In this document: one piece after another, positions 15,738 through 24,603 of the stretch
Layout: each line of letters starts with the position of its first letter
How positions within the stretch are numbered: the first letter of the stretch is position 1
Source of the DNA: Neoroseomonas marina
Lineage (GTDB): Bacteria > Pseudomonadota > Alphaproteobacteria > Acetobacterales > Acetobacteraceae
DNA length: 64,000 bases
Direction of reading: 5' to 3'
Assembly: GCF_012927745.1 (NCBI RefSeq)
Contig: NZ_JABBKX010000001.1
Coordinates: 186,001-250,000, forward strand
The notes under the pieces: model-generated
What the model was told of the DNA's origin: nothing
Seen by the model: the letters and a program-made list of their open reading frames with translations, nothing else
Databases searched by the model: none
Translations under genes and position numbers: made by a program

Positions 15738-16964
15738 ATGAGCGGCCCCAAGAGCGACTTCCTGCGCATTGCCAAGGAACGCGGCTACATCCACCAGACC
15801 TCGGACGAGGCGGAGCTGGATGCCGCGCTGCTGAAGGGCGGGCTCGTCGCCTATATCGGCTACGACTGCACGGCCGACAGCCTGCATGTCGGCCACCTGA
15901 TGCCGACCATGCTGCTGCGCCTGCTGCAGAAGACGGGCGGGCGGCCGATCGCGCTGATCGGCGGCGGCACGACCAAGGTCGGCGATCCCTCCGGCAAGGA
16001 CGAGGCGCGGCAGCTGCTGACCGAGGAGGTCATCGAGGCCAACAAGGCGGGCATCCGCCGCACCTTCGACGCGCTGCTCGACTTCGACGGCGGCGCGATG
16101 ATGCTCGACAACGCCGCCTGGCTGGACGAGTTGCGCTACATCCCCTTCCTGCGCGACGTCGGCAGGCACTTCTCCGTCAACCGCATGCTGACCATGGACA
16201 GCGTGAAGCTGCGGCTCGAGCGGGAGCATTCGCTCTCCTTCCTCGAGTTCAACTACATGCTGCTGCAGTCCTACGACTTCCTGGAACTGCACCGCCGCCA
16301 CGGCGCGGTGATGCAGATGGGCGGGTCGGACCAGTGGGGCAACATCGTCATGGGCGCGGAGCTGATCCGCCGCATGGCGGGCGGGCATGCGCATGTGCTG
16401 ACCACGCCGCTGCTCACCACCGCCTCAGGTGCCAAGATGGGCAAGACGGCGGCGGGCGCGGTGTGGCTGAACCCCGACCGTCTGTCGCCCTACGACTACT
16501 GGCAGTTCTGGCGAAACACCGAGGATGCGGATGTCGGCCGCTTCCTCGCCCTCTTCACCGAGTTGCCGATGGACGAGGTCCGCCGCCTGGGTGCGCTGCA
16601 GGGTGCCGAGGTCAACGACGCGAAGAAGGTGCTGGCGACCGAGGCGACCGCGCTGCTGCACGGCCGCACCGCCGCCGAGGCGGCCGCCGAGACCGCGCGC
16701 CGCGCCTTCGAGGAAGGGGCCGCGGCCGACAGCCTGCCCTCCATCACCGCGGCCCTGCCCTCCCCCTTCGTCGACCTGGTGGTGCAGGCCGGGCTGGCGG
16801 CGTCCAAGGGCGAGGCGCGGCGGCTGATCGCACAGAACGGCCTGCGGCTGAACGACGCGGTGGTGACCGACGCCGCGCTGACCGTGACGCCGGCCGACCT
16901 GCAGGACGGCGCGGCGAAGCTCTCGGCCGGGCGCAAGCGGCACGTGCTGGTGCGGGCGGGCTGA
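15738..16964 (+). CDS. tyrS: tyrosyl-tRNA synthetase
   Basis: Attaches tyrosine to tRNA-Tyr. In 408 residues the class I signatures are HVGH (50-53) and KMGKT (233-237, the TyrRS form of KMSKS), with GGSDQWGNI (195-203) for tyrosine binding. The C-terminal S4-type RNA-binding domain occupies about 340-405. The ATG at 15738 follows a weak purine-rich stretch. It overlaps nothing and ends 6 bases before the stop of the convergent periplasmic protein gene. Confidence 0.96.
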   Translation: MSGPKSDFLRIAKERGYIHQTSDEAELDAALLKGGLVAYIGYDCTADSLHVGHLMPTMLLRLLQKTGGRPIALIGGGTTKVGDPSGKDEARQLLTEEVIEANKAGIRRTFDALLDFDGGAMMLDNAAWLDELRYIPFLRDVGRHFSVNRMLTMDSVKLRLEREHSLSFLEFNYMLLQSYDFLELHRRHGAVMQMGGSDQWGNIVMGAELIRRMAGGHAHVLTTPLLTTASGAKMGKTAAGAVWLNPDRLSPYDYWQFWRNTEDADVGRFLALFTELPMDEVRRLGALQGAEVNDAKKVLATEATALLHGRTAAEAAAETARRAFEEGAAADSLPSITAALPSPFVDLVVQAGLAASKGEARRLIAQNGLRLNDAVVTDAALTVTPADLQDGAAKLSAGRKRHVLVRAG

Positions 16965-16970
16965 GGGAAC

Positions 16971-18569
16971 TCAGCGCCGGGCCGCAAGCGCGGCGGACGG
17001 CCCCGGCTCGTCCGCCGCGGCGCGCAGATCGGGGTTGGCGTCGGCCGCGGCGCCCGCCCGGCGCTCCTCATAGAAGCGCGCCAGTGGCTCCGCACCGTGA
17101 CGGAGGACCTGGATGCCGGCCGATACGTCGGTCTCGGCCCTGCAGGCGGCGGTCGGGTGCGGCCGGTCGGTCAGCAGCACGTCCTGGGACGGCAGGCGCA
17201 TGGTGAGCACCCGCGTCAGGCAGCGCTGGCTCTGTTCGGCGACCACCTCGCGCGGGGTCCAGGCGACGACGCGGTAGGTGACGAGTTCGCTCGACAACGT
17301 ACCGTCGCCGGCGACCTCGGGCAGCGTCAGCCGCGCCAGCGACTCCAGACAGGTCCCTGCCTGGCGGGAGCAGGCGATGTAGGACCGGTTCACCGGATGC
17401 TCCGGGTGTCCGGCCACCATGCTCCAGGTGCCGGCGGCAATGACCTGGGTATCGCCCGCGACGAGCATCATCTGCCCCGCCGTCACCCGCGGCTCCGCCA
17501 GCACGCTGCGGGCCCGGCGCAGCCGCTCGACCTGCTCGAAGGTCAGGGCGCCCGTGGCTTCGGCGCCGATCTGGCGCTGATAAGCGCGAACGGCGTCGCG
17601 GAATGCGCGGTCCTGCATCGGCCGGCCGTCCGCGCTGCCATAGCCGAGGTGCCGCAGGTCACGTTCGATCTGCACGCGCTGCGCACCGATCAGTTCCAGG
17701 GACGCCATCGGGGCCAGGGCCGGTGCATCCGGCGTGACCGCCGCTTCCGCGCGTGCGGACGGATGGCCGCGCGGCGGTCGAGGGTCCGACGCCACCGGAG
17801 CCTGCAGCGGGTCTGACGGCCCCCCGGACGGGGCGGGCCGGCCAGCCGGGGACGGGGCAACGGTCTCGGCGGATGCCGGTCGCGCCGCGGCGACCGGAGC
17901 TTCCGCCGGCGCCCGAGGCACATGCCGCGGCACAGGCGGAGGAACATCCTGCGCAGCCCCCGATGCCGACGCTTCGTCCGCGCCGCGGCCGCCGATCGCC
18001 CCGATCACGAAGGCCGGGCTGCGGCCTTCAGGCGCACGGATCGCGCGCGGTGCGTCGGCAGGTGGAGCGACTCGCGCAGCGACAGGCGGCGGCGCAACCG
18101 GCCGCACCGCGGCCTCGGCCGGGGCGGATGTGGCCGACCCGTCCAGCAGGTCCAGCACCACGCGATTGCCGAGGCGAAAGTGACGCAGGCGCGCGCCGCC
18201 GGCGGTCTCCAGCACGATCGTGCCGCCTTCCTCCCGGATCGACACCAGGTTCCGCACGCCGCTGCGTCCGGTGGTGCCGAGCCGGACCGTGGCCTGCTCC
18301 CCGAACTGGAGCACGATGCGGGGGCCATCCTGCTCGATGCGATAGGCCATCGGGGTCGGGCAATCGAAGACGATGCGGCCGTGATCGGCATGCGACCCGA
18401 ACCGAAGCCCGATCACCGGCGCATCGGCGCGCGCCGAAGTCACCATCGCGAGGAAAAGCAGAGCAGCGGCGGCCCATGGCCGCCACGCTGCGGACGCGGC
18501 GCGGCGCCGGCCCGCGCCGAGGCCGGGACTCTTGGCACTCGGATCGTGATCCGGGTTGTCGTTCACCAC
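16971..18569 (-). CDS. periplasmic multidomain protein with beta (AMIN-like) and peptidoglycan-binding-like domains
   Basis: I do not recognise this 532-residue protein as a named family. Visible parts are a signal segment (about 29-49, ending ARADA), then a beta-rich stretch (about 51-145) with VIGLRFGSHADHGRIVFDC and RNRVVLDLLDG-type strands resembling AMIN domains. A ~150-residue Pro/Ala linker follows. Residues about 300-350 (QIERDLRHLGYG...RDAVRAYQRQIGAEATGALT) resemble a peptidoglycan_binding_1 domain. A C-terminal region of ~150 residues has paired cysteines (ACSRQAGTC, QRCLT, AACRAE). This suggests an envelope protein that localises to peptidoglycan. The long disordered linker and extreme GC are notable. 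Confidence 0.6.
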   Translation of the reverse strand: MVNDNPDHDPSAKSPGLGAGRRRAASAAWRPWAAAALLFLAMVTSARADAPVIGLRFGSHADHGRIVFDCPTPMAYRIEQDGPRIVLQFGEQATVRLGTTGRSGVRNLVSIREEGGTIVLETAGGARLRHFRLGNRVVLDLLDGSATSAPAEAAVRPVAPPPVAARVAPPADAPRAIRAPEGRSPAFVIGAIGGRGADEASASGAAQDVPPPVPRHVPRAPAEAPVAAARPASAETVAPSPAGRPAPSGGPSDPLQAPVASDPRPPRGHPSARAEAAVTPDAPALAPMASLELIGAQRVQIERDLRHLGYGSADGRPMQDRAFRDAVRAYQRQIGAEATGALTFEQVERLRRARSVLAEPRVTAGQMMLVAGDTQVIAAGTWSMVAGHPEHPVNRSYIACSRQAGTCLESLARLTLPEVAGDGTLSSELVTYRVVAWTPREVVAEQSQRCLTRVLTMRLPSQDVLLTDRPHPTAACRAETDVSAGIQVLRHGAEPLARFYEERRAGAAADANPDLRAAADEPGPSAALAARR

Positions 18570-18663
18570 GCGCTCCGGGACGGGCTGCCAGGAGCGACGA
18601 CCCTAGCATCCCGAACCGGACGGTGCCGTTTCCCGGGAATTCTTATCCCGCGACTCCGACCCC

Positions 18664-20886
18664 TCAGTCGAAACGATTCGACCGCGGAAAGCCGTTCGGC
18701 GGTGCCTTGCCCGCGCCCGCCCGGTTGCCGAGCCAGGGCCGCAGGTCGGTTTCGGTCCGCGTCCGGCCGCCGAGCGTCCAGGACAGGCCCTCGGAGCGGG
18801 CGAAGACGCGCACATCCGACAGGCCGCCGTCGCGATAGGCCTGCAACTGCACGCCGCGCCCGCGGGTCATCTCCGGAACCTGCTCCAACGGGAAGACCAG
18901 CAGCTTCCGGTTCTCGCCGATGACGGCGACGCTGTCGCCTTCGACGAGGACGCAGGCGGCTGCCTCGACCGGCGGATCGACGTTGAGCACCTGCTTGCCG
19001 GTGCGCTTCTCCGCCAGCAGATCCTCGCCCTTCACGACGAAACCCTTCCCGTCCGAGGCAGCAACCAGGAAGCGCTTGCCGTCCTCATGGACGAACATGT
19101 GCACGACCGCGTCCTCGTTGGTCAGGTCGATCATCAGGCGCACGGGCTGGCCGTCGCCGCGGCCGCGCGGGATGGCCTCGGCCCTCAGCGTGTAGGCCTT
19201 GCCATTGGTCGCGAAGATCACGATGCGATCGGTGGTGTGCGCGTGCATGGCCGCGAGCAGGCTGTCGCCTTCCTTGAAGCGGATCTCGCCGTCGAGCGGG
19301 ATGTGCCCCTTCTGCGCGCGGATCCAGCCCTTCTCGGACAGGATGACGGTGATCGGTTCCTTCTCGACGAAGGCGGTCTCGTCCACCAGCACAGCCGGAA
19401 GCTGGCGCCCCGGCTCGGTGCGGCGCTTGCCGAGCGCGCCATCGCCGAACTTCGCCCGCGTGGCCGCGATCTCCTCCGCGATGGCGGCCCAGCGCTTCGT
19501 CTCGGAGCCCATCAGCGCCTGCAGCTTCTTCTGTTCCGCGCTGAGCTTCCTGTGCTCCTTGCGGATCTCCATCTCCTCGAGCTTGCGCAAGCTGCGCAGG
19601 CGCATGTTGAGGATCGATTCCGCCTGAAGGTCGGACAGCGAGAAGGTCGCCATCAGCACCGGCTTGGGCTCGTCCTCGGTGCGGATGATGCGGATGACCT
19701 CGTCCAGGTTGAGATACGCGATCAGGTAGCCATCGAGGATCTCGAGCCGCCGCGCGATGGCCGCGAGGCGATGCTCGGTCCGCCGCATCAGCACGACATG
19801 CCGGTGGTCGAGCCAGGACCGCAGCACCTCCCGCAGGCCCATCACGCGGGGCGTGCGGTCGGCATCCAGCACGTTCATGTTGAGCGGGAAGCGGGATTCC
19901 AGCGCGGTGGCGCGGAACAGCGTCTCCATCAGCACCTTGTCGTCCACGGTGCGCGACTTCGGCTCCAGCACCAGGCGGACGACGTCGGTGCTTTCGTCGC
20001 GCACGTCGCCGAGCAGCGGGAGCTTCTTCTCCTCCAGCAGCTGGGCGATCTGCTCGATGAGCTTCGCCTTCTGCACCTGGTAGGGGATCTCGGTGACGAC
20101 GATCTGCCAGGTGCCGTTCTTGAGCCGCTCGGTCTCCCACTTGGCGCGGACGCGGAAGCCGCCGCGGCCCGTCTCATAGGCATCGCGGATGGATTCGGCA
20201 GGCTCGACCAGCACGCCGCCGGTCGGGAAGTCCGGGCCCTTGATGTGGGCCAGCAGGTCGGCGTCGGGATTGTCGATGAGCGCCAGCGCGGCATCGCAGA
20301 GCTCGCCCGCATTGTGCGGCGGGATGGAGGTCGCCATGCCGACCGCGATGCCGGCCGCGCCATTCGCCAGCAGATTCGGGAAGGCGGCCGGCAGGACGAT
20401 CGGTTCGCGTTCCTCGCCGTCATAGGTGGCGCGGAAGTCGACGGCGTTCTCCTCGATGCCCTCGAGCAGCGCCTGGGCGACCTCGGTCAGCCGTGCCTCG
20501 GTGTAGCGCATAGCCGCGGCGTTATCGCCGTCGATGTTGCCGAAATTGCCCTGGCCTTCGACCAGCGGGTAGCGCGCGGCGAATTCCTGCGCGAGGCGCA
20601 CCATCGCGTCGTAGATCGCGGCGTCGCCATGCGGGTGGTACTTGCCCATCACGTCGCCGACGATGCGCGCGCACTTCTTAAACCCGGCCGCGGGATCGAG
20701 CCGCAGCTGGTGCATCGCCCAGAGCAGCCGGCGATGGACCGGCTTCAGCCCGTCCCGCACATCCGGCAGCGACCGCGCGGTGATGGTGGACAGCGCATAG
20801 GCCAGGTAGCGCTCGGACAGCGCATCGGCGAGCCGCGTCTCGCGGGTCGCGCCGCCTTCGGGCAGGTCCTTGATGTCGTCGGGCAT
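18664..20886 (-). CDS. parC: DNA topoisomerase IV subunit A
   Basis: ParC with ParE decatenates daughter chromosomes. The 740-residue product has the winged-helix/active-site region with catalytic Tyr128 ([12 protein letters not shown]), the GQGNFGN loop and a C-terminal beta-pinwheel of ParC length rather than the GyrA type with a GyrA-box. The sequence [15 protein letters not shown] puts Ala89 and Asp93 at the positions of E. coli ParC Ser80 and Glu84. The serine that anchors the quinolone water-metal bridge is thus naturally absent. It follows recO by 32 bases in the rnc-era-recO operon. Confidence 0.93.
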   Translation of the reverse strand: MPDDIKDLPEGGATRETRLADALSERYLAYALSTITARSLPDVRDGLKPVHRRLLWAMHQLRLDPAAGFKKCARIVGDVMGKYHPHGDAAIYDAMVRLAQEFAARYPLVEGQGNFGNIDGDNAAAMRYTEARLTEVAQALLEGIEENAVDFRATYDGEEREPIVLPAAFPNLLANGAAGIAVGMATSIPPHNAGELCDAALALIDNPDADLLAHIKGPDFPTGGVLVEPAESIRDAYETGRGGFRVRAKWETERLKNGTWQIVVTEIPYQVQKAKLIEQIAQLLEEKKLPLLGDVRDESTDVVRLVLEPKSRTVDDKVLMETLFRATALESRFPLNMNVLDADRTPRVMGLREVLRSWLDHRHVVLMRRTEHRLAAIARRLEILDGYLIAYLNLDEVIRIIRTEDEPKPVLMATFSLSDLQAESILNMRLRSLRKLEEMEIRKEHRKLSAEQKKLQALMGSETKRWAAIAEEIAATRAKFGDGALGKRRTEPGRQLPAVLVDETAFVEKEPITVILSEKGWIRAQKGHIPLDGEIRFKEGDSLLAAMHAHTTDRIVIFATNGKAYTLRAEAIPRGRGDGQPVRLMIDLTNEDAVVHMFVHEDGKRFLVAASDGKGFVVKGEDLLAEKRTGKQVLNVDPPVEAAACVLVEGDSVAVIGENRKLLVFPLEQVPEMTRGRGVQLQAYRDGGLSDVRVFARSEGLSWTLGGRTRTETDLRPWLGNRAGAGKAPPNGFPRSNRFD

Positions 20887-20918
20887 GGGATTCGCGCTTC
20901 GTTCTCTTGGGCGCCGGA

Positions 20919-21662
20919 TTACACGGATGCGGCCAGCGCCGCCACCCGGTCCGCCAGCCGGTGCCGCGCCTCGGGCACCGGGCGGTGGCGGGCGCCGAAG
21001 GCGTCGCGTTCCAGGAAATGGCCGGTCAGGCGCAGCCCGGCATCCCAGCCGGCCGGATCGCCGGGGTCGTCACCTGCCGTGAGGAACCCTGGAAGCGGCA
21101 GCAGGCGGTCGAGATAGGCCTCCGCCGCCGCCCCGCAAACCGCCCGGCCGGTGCGGGGGGAGACATGGGTCAGCCCCTCCGTCGCCCCGGTCAATGCGCA
21201 GGCGGACAGGTCGAGGCCGTAGCCCAATTCTGTCAGGACCAGGGCCTCCCAGCGGACATAGTCGGCCATGATGCCCTCGGCCCCGCCAGCGAGGTGGCCG
21301 ATCAACGACACCAGCGCCCGGAAGGCCCGCGGATGCGGCTCGCGTTCCGGCAGCGCATCGGCCGCGATGGCGCAGGCCGAGGAGAGCAGCGCCAGCGCCA
21401 GCGGGTCCTCCATGGCGAGCGCCGCCGCCGGGTGGACCATCTCGCCGGCCAGGGCGCCGAGCTGATCCGGCAGGCGAGCGAACCAGCGCGCCTCTACGAG
21501 ATTCCCCGGCAACCACAGGCCCGCCTGGGCACGCGAGGCCCCGCCCTTGGCAAGGCCCGCATGCCGTCCGTGCTCCTCCGTCAGCAGGGTGACGACGGCA
21601 CCGCCTTCGCCATGGGGGCGGACCTCCAGCACGACGGCCGGGGCGGTCCACTCCACGCTCAT
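20919..21662 (-). CDS. recO: DNA repair protein RecO
   Basis: RecO anneals single strands and loads RecA with RecR in the RecFOR gap-repair pathway. The 247-residue product begins [33 protein letters not shown], the OB-fold of RecO. It continues with a helical domain containing [25 protein letters not shown], where family members carry the zinc cysteine region. Its ATG overlaps the era stop (ATGA at 21659-21662), and the frame continuing to 21905 is an era shadow. The order rnc-era-recO is conserved across proteobacteria. Confidence 0.93.
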   Translation of the reverse strand: MSVEWTAPAVVLEVRPHGEGGAVVTLLTEEHGRHAGLAKGGASRAQAGLWLPGNLVEARWFARLPDQLGALAGEMVHPAAALAMEDPLALALLSSACAIAADALPEREPHPRAFRALVSLIGHLAGGAEGIMADYVRWEALVLTELGYGLDLSACALTGATEGLTHVSPRTGRAVCGAAAEAYLDRLLPLPGFLTAGDDPGDPAGWDAGLRLTGHFLERDAFGARHRPVPEARHRLADRVAALAASV

Positions 21663-22549
21663 CCCGCGTCGTCCAGCCCGATCGCCCGGATCCGCGCCCG
21701 CTCCTCGTCCCAGCCTTCCCGTTCCTTGACGTTGAGGAACAGGTGGACGGGGCGTTCCAGCAGCTTGGTCAACTCGATGCGCGCACTCTGGCCGATGGCG
21801 CGGATGCGGCTGCCCTTCTCCCCGATCAGGATCGCCTTCTGCGTCTTGCGGGAGACGTAGACGGTGCAGTCGACCCGCACCGAGCCGTCCTCGTTCTCCG
21901 TCCACTGCTCGGTCTCGACCGAGGCGTGGTGCGGCACTTCCTGGTGCGTCTGGCGGAGGATCTGCTCGCGGACGATCTCGGCCGCCAGCATGCGGTTCGG
22001 CAGGTCGGTGAGCTCGTCCTCGGGGAAGAGGTAGGGGCCGGGCGGCATCGCCGCCGCCAGCTTGTCCTGCAGGCGATCGAGGCCGTCGCCCTTCTCGGCC
22101 GAGATCATGAAGGTCTCGGCGAAGGAGAGGATGGCGTTGAGCTCCGCGGTCAGCGGCAGCAGCCGCTCGCGCGGGATCAGGTCGGTCTTGTTGAGCGCGA
22201 GCCAGACGGGACCGCGGGACTTCGCGAGACCCTCCGCGATCTTGCGGACGGCATCGGTCAGCCCGGCGCGGGCATCGACCACCAGCAGCGACAGGTCGGC
22301 GTCCTGCGCCCCGCCCCAGGCGGCGGCGACCATGGCGCGGTCGAGCCGCCGGCGCGGGGCGAAGATGCCCGGCGTGTCGACCAGGATGATCTGAGCGCCT
22401 TCGTGCATCACCACGGCGCGGATGCGGAAGCGCGTGGTCTGCGGCTTGGGCGAGACGATCGTCACCTTCGTCCCGGCCAGTCGGTTCACGAGGGTCGACT
22501 TGCCCGCATTGGGCGCGCCGACGATGGCGACGAGGCCGCAGCGCGTCAT
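21659..22549 (-). CDS. era: GTPase Era
   Basis: Era is an essential GTPase that binds the 3' end of 16S rRNA during 30S assembly. The 296 residues contain G1 GAPNAGKST (11-19), G3 DTPGIF, G4 NKTD (about 123-126) and a C-terminal KH domain with GEKGSRIRAIGQSARIELTKLL. Length is normal. It overlaps rnc (ATGA) and recO (ATGA), so the three are translationally coupled: RNase III processes the rRNA and Era matures the subunit. Confidence 0.96.
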   Translation of the reverse strand: MTRCGLVAIVGAPNAGKSTLVNRLAGTKVTIVSPKPQTTRFRIRAVVMHEGAQIILVDTPGIFAPRRRLDRAMVAAAWGGAQDADLSLLVVDARAGLTDAVRKIAEGLAKSRGPVWLALNKTDLIPRERLLPLTAELNAILSFAETFMISAEKGDGLDRLQDKLAAAMPPGPYLFPEDELTDLPNRMLAAEIVREQILRQTHQEVPHHASVETEQWTENEDGSVRVDCTVYVSRKTQKAILIGEKGSRIRAIGQSARIELTKLLERPVHLFLNVKEREGWDEERARIRAIGLDDAG

Positions 22550-23214
22550 GGCGTCACTCCGACAAGCCAGGCTTCCGCGGCGGCGAGTTCCGCCGCGCGC
22601 TTGGTCTCCCCCGCCCCCTCGGCCTCCCGCCCCTCGGCCGCGACGGCGACGACAAACAGCGGCGCATGGGACGGCCCCGAAGCCGAGACGACACGATAGG
22701 CCGGCAGCCCGAGCCCGCGCCCCAGCGTGTATTCCTGCAGCCGGTTCTTGGCCGAGACCGGCGGCTTGGTCGCGGCGTCAAGCATCACGGACCAGTGCCG
22801 GCGGATCACGCCGCGCGCGGCCTCGAGCCCGCCGTCGCGATAGACGGCGCCGAGCAGGGCCTCCACCGCATCGGCCATGACGGTCTGGCGGGCGCGCAGA
22901 CCGGCGCGCTCCTCGCCGGGCGGAATGCGGATGGCCTCGGCCAGGCCGATCGACTCACCGACCCGGGCCAGCGTCTCCCAGGCGACCAGGGCCGAGAGGC
23001 GGCGCGTGAGGTTGCCCTCGCGCTCCTCCGGATAGCGCTCGATCAGCCATTCGGCGATGAGCAGGCCGAGCACGCGGTCGCCGAGGAATTCGAGCCTTTC
23101 ATTGGAATCGAGCTGCCCGCCGCGCGCATCCGCCGCGCTGCGATGGGTCAGGGCATGCGACAGCAGCGCCGGGTCGGCGAAGCGGTGGCCAAGGCGTTCC
23201 TCGATGGGGGTCAT
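22546..23214 (-). CDS. rnc: ribonuclease III
   Basis: This double-strand-specific endoribonuclease processes rRNA precursors and structured mRNAs. Of 222 residues, the signature ERLEFLGDRVLG is at 39-50 with catalytic Glu and Asp. The second acidic site is in DAVEALLGAVYRDGG, and the C-terminal dsRBD spans about 150-222 (NRLQEYTLGRGLGLPAYRV...AAAEAWL). It starts 142 bases downstream of lepB; that spacer holds no gene, only GC-rich sequence. It may be a substrate-level regulator of the hairpin-rich leaders in this window (inference). Confidence 0.96.
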   Translation of the reverse strand: MTPIEERLGHRFADPALLSHALTHRSAADARGGQLDSNERLEFLGDRVLGLLIAEWLIERYPEEREGNLTRRLSALVAWETLARVGESIGLAEAIRIPPGEERAGLRARQTVMADAVEALLGAVYRDGGLEAARGVIRRHWSVMLDAATKPPVSAKNRLQEYTLGRGLGLPAYRVVSASGPSHAPLFVVAVAAEGREAEGAGETKRAAELAAAEAWLVGVTP

Positions 23215-23356
23215 CGCCCTTCCCTACCGCATCCAGGCGGCACGAAGCCACGCTTCGGGCCGGAAGCGCACAGCGCGACCACATCGACACCCGGCGTCCC
23301 GGCCCGCCAGCGAGGCCCGCGGATGCGGGCCCCGGCGCCTGGGGCCGAACCCGGAC

Positions 23357-24106
23357 TCAACGAACGGCCGAGAACAGGCGGCTCCAGCGGATCGCGAAGG
23401 GCCAGCCCCAGACCTCCCACCAGGCGGCCGAGCCGTCGACCGAGAAGAAGATGAACTCGGCGCGGCCGACCAGGTTTTCGATCGGGATGAAGCCCACCGC
23501 GTCCTGCGCCCGGCTGTCGAGGCTGTTGTCGCGGTTGTCGCCCATGGCGAACACGTGGCCCTCGGGCACCCGGAATTCGATCGTGTTGTCGAAGGGGCCG
23601 TCGTCCGACTGCTCGATGATGCGGTGCGTGACGCCGGGCTGGCTGTCCGCGCCCGGCAGCGTCTCGCGATACAGGCGCACCGTCATGCGCACGCCGTCGT
23701 CGGCCGTGTAGGGGCCGAGCAGTTCGCGCCGCACCGGCTGGCCGTTGATGTGCAGCACGCCGCCGCGCACCTGGATGCGGTCCCCCGGCAGGCCGATGAT
23801 GCGCTTGATGTAGTCCTGGCTCGGGTCGCGCGGCAGCTTGAACACGGCGACGTCGCCGCGCTGCGGCAGGCTGCCGAAGATCCGCCCGCTGAACAGGTTC
23901 GGGCTGAACGGCATCGAATGGCGCGAATAGCCGTAGGAGAACTTCGAGACGAAGAGGTAGTCGCCCACCAGCAGCGTCGGGATCATGGAGCCGGAGGGGA
24001 TGTTGAACGGCTCGAAGGCGATGGTGCGGATGCCGATGGCGATCAGCGCCGCGTAGACGATCGTCTTGATGCTTTCCAGCCAGCCGCCGGACTTCTTCTT
24101 CGCCAT
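23357..24106 (-). CDS. lepB: signal peptidase I
   Basis: LepB cleaves signal peptides on the outer face of the inner membrane. The 249-residue product has one N-terminal membrane segment (about 13-30). The catalytic serine is Ser40 in FNIPSGSMIPTLL and the general base Lys101 in DYIKRIIGLPGD. Box E is FAMGDNRDNSLDSR. Two membrane segments, as in E. coli, are not seen; a single one is usual for alphaproteobacteria. It lies between acpS and rnc, as in many relatives. A TTGACA stands at 24194-24199 on the minus strand, but the -10 match 17 bases on is poor. Confidence 0.95.
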   Translation of the reverse strand: MAKKKSGGWLESIKTIVYAALIAIGIRTIAFEPFNIPSGSMIPTLLVGDYLFVSKFSYGYSRHSMPFSPNLFSGRIFGSLPQRGDVAVFKLPRDPSQDYIKRIIGLPGDRIQVRGGVLHINGQPVRRELLGPYTADDGVRMTVRLYRETLPGADSQPGVTHRIIEQSDDGPFDNTIEFRVPEGHVFAMGDNRDNSLDSRAQDAVGFIPIENLVGRAEFIFFSVDGSAAWWEVWGWPFAIRWSRLFSAVR

Positions 24107-24195
24107 GGGGAGGGGTACCGGACGGCCTGATCAGGGGGTTCCGCGCCGGCCGGATGGCGCGGGCGCGGCAGGGAAACCAGCGGGCACGGCCGCTG

Positions 24196-24603
24196 TCAAG
24201 GAAGGGGTACGGCGGTGATCACCACCATGGCCTGGGCGTAAGGAAACTCGTCGGTCATGGTCAGCGCGATCTCGGCCCGGTGGCCGGCAGGCGTGATGGC
24301 CGCGAGCCGTTCGGCCGCGCCCCCCGTCAGCCGCAGCGTCGGCTGGCCCGAGGGCAGGTTCACCACGCCGAGGTCGCGCCAGAACACCCCGGCGCGGAAG
24401 CCGGTGCCGAGCGCCTTGGACGCCGCCTCCTTCGCCGCGAAGCGCTTGGCATAGGTGGCCACGCGGATGCGCTCGGTGCGGCGTTCGGCCTTGGCACGTT
24501 CCACCGGGGTGAAGATGCGCTCGATGAATCTTTCGCCATGTCGCTCGATGGTCTTCTCGAGGCGCCGGATGTCGAGCACGTCCGAGCCGATGCCGATGAT
24601 CAC
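24196..24603 (-). CDS. acpS: holo-[acyl-carrier-protein] synthase
   Basis: AcpS transfers 4'-phosphopantetheine from CoA to apo-ACP, enabling fatty-acid synthesis. From a GTG start at 24601-24603 the product has 135 residues. It shows [10 protein letters not shown] with metal ligand Asp8, and [15 protein letters not shown] with Glu59, the two conserved motifs. The start codon overlaps the relA stop (GTGA), which fixes the choice; the longer frame to 24921 is a relA shadow. Coupling to relA/spoT is interesting because ACP signals fatty-acid starvation to SpoT-type enzymes. Confidence 0.95.
   Translation of the reverse strand: MIIGIGSDVLDIRRLEKTIERHGERFIERIFTPVERAKAERRTERIRVATYAKRFAAKEAASKALGTGFRAGVFWRDLGVVNLPSGQPTLRLTGGAAERLAAITPAGHRAEIALTMTDEFPYAQAMVVITAVPLP

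Noticed and set aside
15738-16964. KMGKT in tyrosyl-tRNA synthetase as a damaged KMSKS
   Set aside because: Variants such as KMGKT/KFGKT are normal in this TyrRS type, and all other active-site motifs are present.
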